Of a stretch of DNA of 64,000 nt, positions 38,891 through 47,177 are shown piece after piece; position 1 is the stretch's first letter, and each line of letters begins with the position of its first letter. A program made the translations under genes and the position numbers. The notes under the pieces are model-generated. The model had not been told where the DNA came from. It ran no database searches and was given only the letters and a program-made list of their open reading frames with translations. This DNA is from a virus. Location of the stretch: positions 124,001-188,000 of IMG/VR virus record IMGVR_UViG_3300002143_000235; one strand, given 5' to 3'.

Positions 38891-39547
38891 ATGGAATTTA
38901 CAACAACATCTACGGCTTCCGTTACAGCAAACTACACAATTGTTTCGGAAAAAACAAATTACGAACAACGATTCGAAGAAGTTACCGGTGAAAACTTCAA
39001 TCGTTTTTACGCTAAATACTATCCTAAACTTGTGTGGCATATTCAAAAGATGAATATCAACACAATAGATGCAGAAGATTTAGCGAACAGAGCATTTATG
39101 AATGCTTTAACAAAAATAGACATGTATGATCCCAATTATCATTTTAGTACATGGTTATTTACAGCTGGAAAAAATCTAGCTTACAAATTCAAGACTGATA
39201 GCTCAAAGATCTTTCTTATCGATACAAATGGTGGTTCACACGAAACGAATGATCATGCTTATAGCACATTACAGTATCATTTAGTATCACAACACGACAC
39301 ATCAAATCTTGATTACGATAATATTACAAAACTCAAGTATGAAGCAACACTTGAAGAAATTCAACGTTTAAGTCCAATTTACAAAACCATTGTTACAATG
39401 CGTGATGTTGAAGGATATACTTACGCTGAAATTTGTGAACAATTAGGTATACAACTTCACACAGTGAAGAATCGTTTACACCACGGACGAACAACTATCG
39501 AAAATAAATTAAAAGAAAAGTTCTCTTATATTTACGAGAATTATTAA
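38891..39547 (+). CDS. ECF-like RNA polymerase sigma factor, 218 aa
   Basis: Region 2 at residues ~35-105 (FNRFYAKYYPKLVWHIQKM, DAEDLANRAFMNAL, HFSTWLFTAGKNLAYKF) and region 4 at ~155-205 (RLSPIYKTIVTMRDVEGYTY, AEICEQLGIQLHTVKNRLHHG) are clear; region 3 is missing, as in ECF sigma factors. It should redirect host RNA polymerase to phage promoters. In T4 the comparable factor is gp55 with the TATAAATA motif and the clamp as activator; here AATATATAA-type motifs precede virion genes and a gp45-like clamp is encoded at 1.7 kb. Followed by a terminator. Confidence 0.9.
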   Translation: MEFTTTSTASVTANYTIVSEKTNYEQRFEEVTGENFNRFYAKYYPKLVWHIQKMNINTIDAEDLANRAFMNALTKIDMYDPNYHFSTWLFTAGKNLAYKFKTDSSKIFLIDTNGGSHETNDHAYSTLQYHLVSQHDTSNLDYDNITKLKYEATLEEIQRLSPIYKTIVTMRDVEGYTYAEICEQLGIQLHTVKNRLHHGRTTIENKLKEKFSYIYENY

Positions 39548-39564
39548 TACATTTTTGCTGATAC

Positions 39565-39592
39565 AAAAGGGAGAAGGATTTCTCCCTTTTTT
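39565..39592 (+). terminator. Rho-independent terminator after the sigma gene
   Basis: Perfect stem AAAAGGGAGAA/TTCTCCCTTTT with a GGAT loop. Confidence 0.85.
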
Positions 39593-39601
39593 CATATATA
39601 G
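39593..39601 (+). promoter_or_regulatory. candidate late-type motif CATATATAG
   Basis: CATATATAG directly after the terminator and only 3 nt before the ATG of the 497-aa gene; a promoter here would give a leaderless message. Confidence 0.35.
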
Positions 39602-39604
39602 TTT

Positions 39605-41098
39605 ATGGAAAAGTCACATGTAAAGATACTTAATAGTAACCCAGTAAAAGCTGAGAATCGTCTCAAAAAAGAGATAGAAAAAATTCAATCACTCATAAAA
39701 AAATATGAGAATGATGAAGATCCTTATTCTAAACTTGAACAAGCTCTTAGAACAATTCGTAACAAAAGTAATGATGCAATTAGATTATGGATTATTGCAA
39801 ATGCTCTTGATAATCTTGAAATGTCTGATATAGCTTTAGAATTTAAAGTAAAAGCTGATGAATTGGGTTACAGTGTGACGGTTGATGAAAAACGAACTTG
39901 GCCAGAAGAACATCACCAATTAATGTTAAATGTTAATTTCAGATCAAATATTTCAATGAGTGATTTTAAAAAGAACATTGAAAGTTTAATTAGTTCATTT
40001 GATGAGACTAATGAAGCTGGAATTATCGATTATAATTTGGAAGCACATTCTGTAAAAAGTGAAATGGATGCTTCAAATGAAACTGCTAGTACAACTGCTA
40101 GTACAACAACTAATGAAGCTGCTGGTATGACAATAAGATTTACTAAAAATGATCTTAATAAAATGGTATTAAATAGTGATTTTTTCTATATCACTGAAGG
40201 TGATAAATATTTAATACGTTCTGAAAAAACATATAACAATGAAAATCTTGGAATTTGGGATTCTTTAAAAGAAGAGTTAACTGTTATTTATGCAAATTTG
40301 TTAAAGTGGCTTAAACAAAATTCTTATATTAATTCTAATCATAATGAGGGTCAAGAGTTTATTTATAATGAAAAAGATCTTCAACCTTGGAGCATGTTTC
40401 AACAAACATCTGATGAAGAACGTGCTAAACCAGAATATACAACAACGGCAGTTTTAAAAATGACACAAGACGTTCCTATCTTACGTTTTGCTTATTCACA
40501 ACTTACAAGTGGTGATAATGATAAAGATGCAAAAATGATTTATAATACGTACATCAAGTCTGATGATGATTTAGTTGATAAACTTAAAACTTATGAATCA
40601 TACGTAATGTCTATTTATGAATTTGTAAGCAACTCACCGTATGCTGAAATTGTTTATGATACACTTACGGCATACCAAGTTGAACCATCTGATGAAGATA
40701 CAAAGAAATTATTATCTCTTGTAGTAAACAAAATGACGCGCGCGCTTACAAAGCAGATTGAGTACGAACGTTCAGTATTTGCTCTTTACACATCAGATGT
40801 CAAACAATCACTTTATGATACATTTAAAGATATGGATGTAATTGATATTGTTGAACAATTTAAAAAATCTGGATTTGATATAGACAATGTTGATGCATTA
40901 AATTTTGATGCAGAAAATATATTAAATCTTCCTGATGCTGCAAAAAATCTAGTAAGAGACACAATTAAAAGTGTTGATTATACAGATGCTCTTTATTTAG
41001 ATGATAGCCTTGCAACAATTGTTTATACAACAATGATTGCAATAATTTTAAAAGAAATGGTTGGATTAAGTATTACAAAATCAGAAACAACAATATGA
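39605..41098 (+). CDS. hypothetical protein upstream of the mART, 497 aa
   Basis: Predominantly helical protein with a low-complexity Ser/Thr/Ala/Glu linker at residues ~155-180 (ASTTASTTTNEAAG). No known domain recognised. The stop overlaps the mART start by four bases (ATGA), so the two are translationally coupled; together with the late-type motif upstream this suggests a virion protein, possibly one that travels with the mART. This link is inference. Confidence 0.6.
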   Translation: MEKSHVKILNSNPVKAENRLKKEIEKIQSLIKKYENDEDPYSKLEQALRTIRNKSNDAIRLWIIANALDNLEMSDIALEFKVKADELGYSVTVDEKRTWPEEHHQLMLNVNFRSNISMSDFKKNIESLISSFDETNEAGIIDYNLEAHSVKSEMDASNETASTTASTTTNEAAGMTIRFTKNDLNKMVLNSDFFYITEGDKYLIRSEKTYNNENLGIWDSLKEELTVIYANLLKWLKQNSYINSNHNEGQEFIYNEKDLQPWSMFQQTSDEERAKPEYTTTAVLKMTQDVPILRFAYSQLTSGDNDKDAKMIYNTYIKSDDDLVDKLKTYESYVMSIYEFVSNSPYAEIVYDTLTAYQVEPSDEDTKKLLSLVVNKMTRALTKQIEYERSVFALYTSDVKQSLYDTFKDMDVIDIVEQFKKSGFDIDNVDALNFDAENILNLPDAAKNLVRDTIKSVDYTDALYLDDSLATIVYTTMIAIILKEMVGLSITKSETTI

Positions 41099-41610
41099 TT
41101 ACAACATTGAATGAATGGAAACATGTTAACGAAGTTAATTCAAATAATGTAGTATATCATGGAACTACTCGAAAATTTACATCATTTAAAATTAATTCAG
41201 AAATTAGTACAAACACATATGGTGGTACAACTGATCAAGCATTAGGTATTTTTTTTACTGATAATATTATAATGGCAAAATGGTTTGCAGGTTTAATAGA
41301 ATATAGTTTAAACTATGATAAATATGTTAAAACTGATAATACTAATGGTCAAATAATATCTGCAAAATTAAATATGAAGAATCCATGGATTCTTAAAGAC
41401 CATATTGATGATATTGATGTAGATGATCCAGGACAAACATATTTTCAAACTGTTGATAGTATGGGTGGTGGTGAAAATATGCGTAAAACTTTACAAGAAC
41501 AAGGTTACGATGGTGTAATTGTTAATAATATGAACACAAATTATTATGCTGATGGTGATTATAATATTTATGTTGTATTTAATACATCTGATATAAATGT
41601 AATCAAATAA
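41095..41610 (+). CDS. mono-ADP-ribosyltransferase-like protein with capsid-targeting-like N-terminus, 171 aa
   Basis: ART-fold features in order: VVYHGTTRKFTSF (His-Gly-Thr of the H-Y-E class), a segment ALGIFFTDNIIMAKWFAG (Phe in place of the second motif's Tyr), an LNMKNPWIL strand, GYDGVIVNN and the end IYVVFNTSDINVI. Such phage and toxin-associated ARTs move one ADP-ribose from NAD+ to a protein or nucleic acid. The first residues MITTLNEWKHVNE match N-termini of two other window proteins and resemble the cleaved capsid-targeting peptides of T4 internal proteins, so the enzyme may be packaged and injected like T4 Alt. Confidence 0.7.
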   Translation: MITTLNEWKHVNEVNSNNVVYHGTTRKFTSFKINSEISTNTYGGTTDQALGIFFTDNIIMAKWFAGLIEYSLNYDKYVKTDNTNGQIISAKLNMKNPWILKDHIDDIDVDDPGQTYFQTVDSMGGGENMRKTLQEQGYDGVIVNNMNTNYYADGDYNIYVVFNTSDINVIK

Positions 41611-42015
41611 TTAGAATTTGTTCTTCTTCTTCTGATTACATTTATAGCATAGAACCTGATAATTTTTCATAGTATTTGATCCACCTTTTGATTTGGGCCA
41701 GATATGATCTTTTGTAATCATTACTTCTTCACCATTTTCATCGATAGCATAAAGATTAAAGTGAAATCGTGGTTCAATTGCTTGTTTGTGATTGAAGTTA
41801 GCATCACGTTCTTTACGAAAAAATGTTCCTTCAAGTCCACAATCCACACATACGCATCCATCACGTTTGAAAAGATAATATCGTTGTGAATCCATTTTAA
41901 TAGGATCTCCATCAAAATCAACAATTCTTTTTTTATTTGTTGCATCAATACTGTTCATAGCATCAAAAATCTGCTTTACAGTATATGATTCTTTTTTGAT
42001 GTAATTAGTCTTCAT
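41611..42015 (-). CDS. HNH endonuclease, 134 aa
   Basis: C-terminal HNH domain: CVDCGLEG, then MITKDHIWPKSKGGSNTMKN (His, Asn) and QVLCYKCNQKKKN. Length and architecture match small free-standing phage HNH nucleases. It ends exactly where the mART gene ends on the other strand, without a terminator between them, and its start overlaps the next minus gene by four bases. Confidence 0.85.
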   Translation of the reverse strand: MKTNYIKKESYTVKQIFDAMNSIDATNKKRIVDFDGDPIKMDSQRYYLFKRDGCVCVDCGLEGTFFRKERDANFNHKQAIEPRFHFNLYAIDENGEEVMITKDHIWPKSKGGSNTMKNYQVLCYKCNQKKKNKF

Positions 42016-42236
42016 AAATTGATAAGCTTTACAAAATGTTCTTCAACATACGATGCATGAATATGACATTTATCATTTACATATGCACCACAAACCGTAA
42101 ACATAAATGGAACTTTACTTTGAAGTGCAAGAACGCGGGTATGATTGCGAATAGTTTGATCGTCTGGTAGAGTTGTTGATACTCTTTCCTCAATCATTTC
42201 GGTGAAAAGTTTATTACAATTTTTAGCTACTGACAT
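42012..42236 (-). CDS. hypothetical protein, 74 aa
   Basis: Small soluble protein (RNHTRVLALQSKVPFMFTV, CGAYVNDKCHIHASYVEE). Not recognised. Overlaps the HNH gene by four bases and follows a TATATTTG promoter, so the pair forms an operon. Confidence 0.6.
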   Translation of the reverse strand: MSVAKNCNKLFTEMIEERVSTTLPDDQTIRNHTRVLALQSKVPFMFTVCGAYVNDKCHIHASYVEEHFVKLINL

Positions 42237-42272
42237 ATCTTATTTATTGATTGCTTTACACAATTTATATCA

Positions 42273-42280
42273 CAAATATA
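42273..42280 (-). promoter_or_regulatory. -7 box TATATTTG on the minus strand
   Basis: CAAATATA on the plus strand, 36 nt before the 74-aa gene. Diverges from an AT-rich gene-free stretch to 42389. Confidence 0.6.
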
Positions 42281-42389
42281 CACATAAAGTTTGTATTAAC
42301 GAAATAAATATATCATAAACTTAAATAGATAGTGTTTATATGACTTCTATTACATTTAAAAAATAAAATAGTACGTTTATATAGGTAGA

Positions 42390-42785
42390 TCAATTTGGAA
42401 TCAACACAGGCTCTGTTTCTAATGTTTGTAAATCATGATTTATAAACTGTGACGGTATGATATCAATTCCTAGACGTTTGGCACTATTGATAATAAAAAT
42501 TAAAAGAAGTGTACCACCAGGTAAAGGGTTAAGTGCTATAACACCCAAACCAACAAGTTTAAGTGTATCTCTTACAATAATTTTTAATTGTTGTGCTTCT
42601 TCTTTTGTCAGTTCACCTGTACGAATATAATCAGCTATAATTTCACGTGCACTATCATTAAATGCAAATTGTTTTTTAAGCTTTGCAAAAAAAATATTGA
42701 ATTGTTTCTTATATTTAGTTAACAAATCGCCAGCCCAACCTTCAGAAATATATTCTATATTTTTTTTAGTGCGTATATTTTTCAT
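42390..42785 (-). CDS. hypothetical protein with hydrophobic segment, 131 aa
   Basis: Basic N-terminus, a helical middle (TKYKKQFNIFFAKLKKQFAF) and a hydrophobic stretch at ~75-105 (LKLVGLGVIALNPLPGGTLL) with P-x-P-G-G as in some membrane-associated or LETM1-like helices. Its start overlaps the preceding gene by four bases. Its N-terminus (KKNIEYISEG) is loosely similar to capsid-targeting-like starts. Function unknown. Confidence 0.55.
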   Translation of the reverse strand: MKNIRTKKNIEYISEGWAGDLLTKYKKQFNIFFAKLKKQFAFNDSAREIIADYIRTGELTKEEAQQLKIIVRDTLKLVGLGVIALNPLPGGTLLLIFIINSAKRLGIDIIPSQFINHDLQTLETEPVLIPN

Positions 42786-43243
42786 TCTTCAGATGTGTTA
42801 TCAAGTGTTTTATCTGGTCCAACACCTTCAGGATCAATTGTAAGGTTTAGTCTTTTTGTATAATAAATACCATCACCAGTCTTCACATTCTTCTTTGGTT
42901 TCTCTTCAGCATGAGATTGTTCATTCGACTCAAACGTACATGTTGCTGCTAGGTTTGGAAATCTACTACATACAAGTTGTGTTACATGTTCAACATTAAT
43001 GTCTGAACCTAATTCAATATCTATTGCTCTACCGTTTCCAGGAGGCTTAACAAGTGCTGCATATTCACTACCACGTTTAATTACATCTACATAGTAATTA
43101 CTAGGTAACTTCTCTTGTAATGCATTTTTAAGTATTAAAGATGCATCTATGTTTATGTTAGAACTCTTTGGCTTAATAATATTAAGACTACCCAAACTAT
43201 TGAGAGAATTTTCATTTATGAATTGATTAAAATCTGTTATCAT
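42782..43243 (-). CDS. hypothetical protein with capsid-targeting-like N-terminus, 153 aa
   Basis: Begins MITDFNQFINENSLN, the third example of an MIT-x-x-N-x-F/W start followed by Glu. The remaining sequence holds a small beta domain (YYVDVIKRGSEYAALVKPPG) and an Asp/Pro-rich C-terminus. A late-type ATATA motif lies upstream on the same strand. A packaged internal protein is a reasonable guess. Confidence 0.6.
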   Translation of the reverse strand: MITDFNQFINENSLNSLGSLNIIKPKSSNINIDASLILKNALQEKLPSNYYVDVIKRGSEYAALVKPPGNGRAIDIELGSDINVEHVTQLVCSRFPNLAATCTFESNEQSHAEEKPKKNVKTGDGIYYTKRLNLTIDPEGVGPDKTLDNTSEE

Positions 43244-43265
43244 AACTTTGAGTTACTAATTTAAA

Positions 43266-43274
43266 TTATATATC
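43266..43274 (-). promoter_or_regulatory. candidate late promoter motif (GATATATAA on the minus strand)
   Basis: GATATATAA 23 nt before the 153-aa gene, read on the minus strand. Confidence 0.5.
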
Positions 43275-43381
43275 ATCTAAAATGATTTAAAAAGTGTGCC
43301 ACATATGTATTATAGGCACATAGTGCACATATAGAAAACAATTTAATATTTTATCAAACTTAGAAGGATGACTTGAATATG

Positions 43382-43390
43382 ATATATAAA
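43382..43390 (+). promoter_or_regulatory. candidate late promoter motif ATATATAAA
   Basis: GATATATAAA 26 nt before the gp7-like gene that opens the baseplate operon. Confidence 0.55.
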
Positions 43391-43415
43391 CTCAACAAAC
43401 TCGTTTTATTCCTTA

Positions 43416-46400
43416 ATGCTTACACCATTGTACAAACCTCTCAAAAAAAATGGGACAACACTTTATGTGTTTCCAGGAGTTGCTGAGGATAAGAATTTTG
43501 AAACACAGAATGACAACTATAAGATGTCACTCTCGCACTTTGTTCTGGTAAACTTTCCGCGTCAAGATGCAATTGAAGGTGTCATGGACTTTGAAACAAC
43601 GTTTTATGATAATGCTACATCAATCGCTCCAGCTACATTTAAAGATCAATTGGTAGAATCATTACGTAATTACGTTGCTAATCATGAAACAACTATTCGT
43701 AATAGTAAAGTAAATGCTAATACATTTTACTATGATACATTTGAGCCTTTTACAACAACAGAAAAAATATTTTGGAAATGGGCATTAAAAACAAAGCTTA
43801 TTGATTTTGAACCGGCTGATACTACAAATGATTATTTTGGTGCCAGTTCAAAATATGATAATACTGGACCATCGGGTAACACATCACATTTTCGTGAATA
43901 TTTATGGAAAGAGCGTATCAATGATACGTATAGTGTTATTAATGCAACAATTGATGGTCTTATTCCATCGCTTACACCAATAATAACAGTTGGTGTTGGT
44001 GAACAATACATCACATTACAATTGAGTAATGGAACAACTTTTAAACCTGGTGATAAAATATTAATTAACAGACCAAATATTGACTCTGTACCAAATTATT
44101 CTACAACACAGTCTTTATTAGTTGTATCGGGTGTTGATACAACAAACTTATCAAACACTAATGACACAATCATGCTTATTGCTGATACATCAGTAATTTT
44201 AGGTGATTTACAACCTCTCAATACACTTGAACTTTACTCAGCATATGAACGATTTGTTCAATATATTGGTGAAATTAGTGGTGTAAATAATGTTCAACTT
44301 GCTGATAGAGCATATACAGAAACATTTGCACATATTTCAGGACAACATGGTTTGACGCCGTATACACTTTGGAATGTAAAGGATGATAACAATTACAAAC
44401 CAAACCTTACATTTCCAATACTAAATGCAGAAATTCAACAAGAGATCCAGGGTGGAGAACATCCAAACAATCCAATTCTTGTTGATCCATCATTATATCC
44501 GGGTGATATTTGGGCACAATTTGATAACAACTCTTTTCAGTATAAAACATCTGTTGGTAACGTTGCAACGCGTTCTGGTGCATATTATGGAAACTATGCG
44601 TTGTCTAACATTGCTCCATTCTTGAAATGGCCAGACTTCAGATCTGAAGGACTTGATGGTCTTTCACTTAATTTGAATATTAATGATTATGCGAAAGCTG
44701 TGTCTTATGCACTTCCAATTGATTCATTTAATGAATTTGCTGCAACAGCATTTAACAATACTGCGCCAAAAGATTTTAAATTTAATGCTATTCTTTGGTA
44801 TTATACAATTGAAGATGTTACAGGTACAAATGTAAGAAGTGCAACTAATCTTTATGCTGTTGAATTTCTTGACACTCCAGATAATGACATTGATGTACTT
44901 AAAACTACAATTCCTGAACAAACAAAACTTGTATCTAATGGACTTCAAGATGGTAATGCATTCACATTTACACTTGATACAAATGTTTCAATTGAATCAG
45001 GTACTGAAACACCAGCATTTGACCCAGATAAAGTTTATTCAATGTTTGGAATGGAATTGTATTATGAAGCTCTTACACGTATTACATATTTTAACGATCA
45101 GCTAACAACGTTCTTGAATTCAATGCAAGGATTACGACAACAGGTTGATGGTTTAACTGGACTTGTCTATACACAGGAATCTGTTGATTCTATTCGTTCA
45201 CGTATGAATAATCTTGAGAATTTGCTTACGATTTATTCTACACTTCAAATGGGCGAATCAGATACAATTATACCGTATCTTGATACATCTGTTACACCAG
45301 CTGTTGTTCGATTAAACAGTATTGATAAGCAGTACGGTTTTGTTTATCAATTTAGTACAAAGGATATGTTTACTGAGGTATTGAATGCCAATACGCTTAC
45401 AGAAATTGTACCAGTTCCAAAAGAAATTAAAGTTGTGAATGGTAAAGATTTTCTTGTTGTAATAAACAACAACGATAACTCTTCACCAGCTCAACCATAT
45501 GATACAACTATTGAGCAAGATAAATTATCAATCACGCTTGAAAAGGATTTGTTCTACAAACAGAAAATAGATATTATTATACAACCAAAAATTAATCCAG
45601 TACTTTCGGGTTCAACTGTGCCTGTTTCACCATTTGGAGATAAAAAACTTGATTTTTACATTAATTATGATGATGGTATAACTATATCACAACAATTAGT
45701 AAAAACGTTTGATTTACCGGTTCTTGTTAACTGGGATGGTACAAATGAATTTAACGAGACACATACACAATATTCTGACAATGTTCCAACATGGAAAGTA
45801 CGTAATGTTTTCTACTCGAAGGCTAATACAAACGACCGTATTTTTTCATTTGTAATTGAAGATGATCTTATTAGTCGTATTGATGTAACTGATCGTTCAT
45901 TTATTGAAAGACTTTCTCGTGTATTTATTGAAAATTTTCTTATTGAAAAAGAACCAGCTGCACCTACAAACGCATATACAGATTTGTCTGGACAATATGT
46001 AGTATACAATACTTTAAATAATCCATCATACATAAGAGCTGAAGTAGTAGATATTGAAATTGTAGATGCTGGTACAGGTTATCCTTCAGGTACACTTGTC
46101 AATTATCCGGGTCTTACAAATATTAATATCCCAGGTGTTACTATAAGTGTAGATGCAAGAGCAAATACTTCAGGTTTCATCAACGAGGTGTATTTAAGTA
46201 CAGAAAATGGATTGATAAATCCAGATGATATTACAGCTCCTGGTGTTTTTACAATTCCTGGTGGTGCAAAAGTACGTCCAGTAATTAAACGTGTTACACG
46301 TATTGATATTGGTGTGAACATCAATATCAATCAAGATATGTTTGTGCTTTTGACAAACTATGACAACGTTACTGATGTAAACACACTTCCTACTGGTGTT

Positions 46401-46547
46401 TATAGAAACATTGATAAGTATGTATATTCTATGCCAAATCTTACATTCCTTAGAGGATTCAAACTTTCTATGGTTCGAATCAGTGATACTGTAGTACCTT
46501 TTAATAATATCGAACAGCGATACAGTATTCAAATTGAAAAAATTTGA
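43416..46547 (+). CDS. large baseplate wedge protein (gp7-like), 1043 aa
   Basis: Length and position directly before the gp6-like gene recall T4 gp7 (1032 aa), the wedge organiser. Sequence is multi-domain and beta-rich, with a central helical part (DQLTTFLNSMQGLRQQVDG) and repeated Asn/Asp-rich loops; no single motif is diagnostic. The N-terminus (TPLYKPLKKNGTTLYVFPG) begins as a compact beta domain. In T4, gp7 holds gp6, gp8 and gp10. Assignment to gp7 is by context and size. Confidence 0.5.
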   Translation: MLTPLYKPLKKNGTTLYVFPGVAEDKNFETQNDNYKMSLSHFVLVNFPRQDAIEGVMDFETTFYDNATSIAPATFKDQLVESLRNYVANHETTIRNSKVNANTFYYDTFEPFTTTEKIFWKWALKTKLIDFEPADTTNDYFGASSKYDNTGPSGNTSHFREYLWKERINDTYSVINATIDGLIPSLTPIITVGVGEQYITLQLSNGTTFKPGDKILINRPNIDSVPNYSTTQSLLVVSGVDTTNLSNTNDTIMLIADTSVILGDLQPLNTLELYSAYERFVQYIGEISGVNNVQLADRAYTETFAHISGQHGLTPYTLWNVKDDNNYKPNLTFPILNAEIQQEIQGGEHPNNPILVDPSLYPGDIWAQFDNNSFQYKTSVGNVATRSGAYYGNYALSNIAPFLKWPDFRSEGLDGLSLNLNINDYAKAVSYALPIDSFNEFAATAFNNTAPKDFKFNAILWYYTIEDVTGTNVRSATNLYAVEFLDTPDNDIDVLKTTIPEQTKLVSNGLQDGNAFTFTLDTNVSIESGTETPAFDPDKVYSMFGMELYYEALTRITYFNDQLTTFLNSMQGLRQQVDGLTGLVYTQESVDSIRSRMNNLENLLTIYSTLQMGESDTIIPYLDTSVTPAVVRLNSIDKQYGFVYQFSTKDMFTEVLNANTLTEIVPVPKEIKVVNGKDFLVVINNNDNSSPAQPYDTTIEQDKLSITLEKDLFYKQKIDIIIQPKINPVLSGSTVPVSPFGDKKLDFYINYDDGITISQQLVKTFDLPVLVNWDGTNEFNETHTQYSDNVPTWKVRNVFYSKANTNDRIFSFVIEDDLISRIDVTDRSFIERLSRVFIENFLIEKEPAAPTNAYTDLSGQYVVYNTLNNPSYIRAEVVDIEIVDAGTGYPSGTLVNYPGLTNINIPGVTISVDARANTSGFINEVYLSTENGLINPDDITAPGVFTIPGGAKVRPVIKRVTRIDIGVNININQDMFVLLTNYDNVTDVNTLPTGVYRNIDKYVYSMPNLTFLRGFKLSMVRISDTVVPFNNIEQRYSIQIEKI

Positions 46548-46550
46548 TAA

Positions 46551-47177
46551 ATGGATGCAAAAATAGTATTGACAACATTTGAGGAAGAAATCAAAAAATA
46601 TAAAACTTTATTTTTTGATAAATTACGTGAGCATACAACTGACGGGTGGAAACTCATCTATTGTATTCAAGGAATGACATGGGAAAGTAATTTCTTTTTA
46701 AATTTAAAATTTATATTTTGGTTTGATGAGAAGATGGAAAAATTAACACATCAATCAATTACATACTTATACAGACAGGATGGTGAATATAAAACTATTG
46801 ATCTTACAAATGATGTATTAACACTTATCAATGATATACTAAACAATATAAGTGAAGAAAAAAGTAATAGTGAAATTAGTAGTTTTACTATTAGTGGTAC
46901 AGATAAATTTAATGCTGAATTTAAAGAAATAAACTCTGATCGATTTATTCAAAATCTTCGGTATGAGCCACAAGGTGTAACACCGAGTGCATTGACAACA
47001 TTTACATTTTTTCTTGAAGAAGCTAATGCAGAAAATGTATTAATTCTCAGATATGTAAAAGAAAAATGGATAATAATTAAACCTGAAGCAGAAAATATTA
47101 ATACGACTATGGAGAAAGGTATGACTATAGACGAGATATATAAAGAAGTAGTAAACAGATTGAGTACTGACACGTAA
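46551..47177 (+). CDS. hypothetical baseplate-cluster protein, 208 aa
   Basis: Mixed alpha/beta protein with no recognised motif; the N-terminal ~90 residues have aromatic-rich strands (FFLNLKFIFWFDEK). Its stop shares a base with the gp6-like start (TAATG). Between gp7-like and gp6-like genes, so probably a wedge component. Confidence 0.55.
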   Translation: MDAKIVLTTFEEEIKKYKTLFFDKLREHTTDGWKLIYCIQGMTWESNFFLNLKFIFWFDEKMEKLTHQSITYLYRQDGEYKTIDLTNDVLTLINDILNNISEEKSNSEISSFTISGTDKFNAEFKEINSDRFIQNLRYEPQGVTPSALTTFTFFLEEANAENVLILRYVKEKWIIIKPEAENINTTMEKGMTIDEIYKEVVNRLSTDT

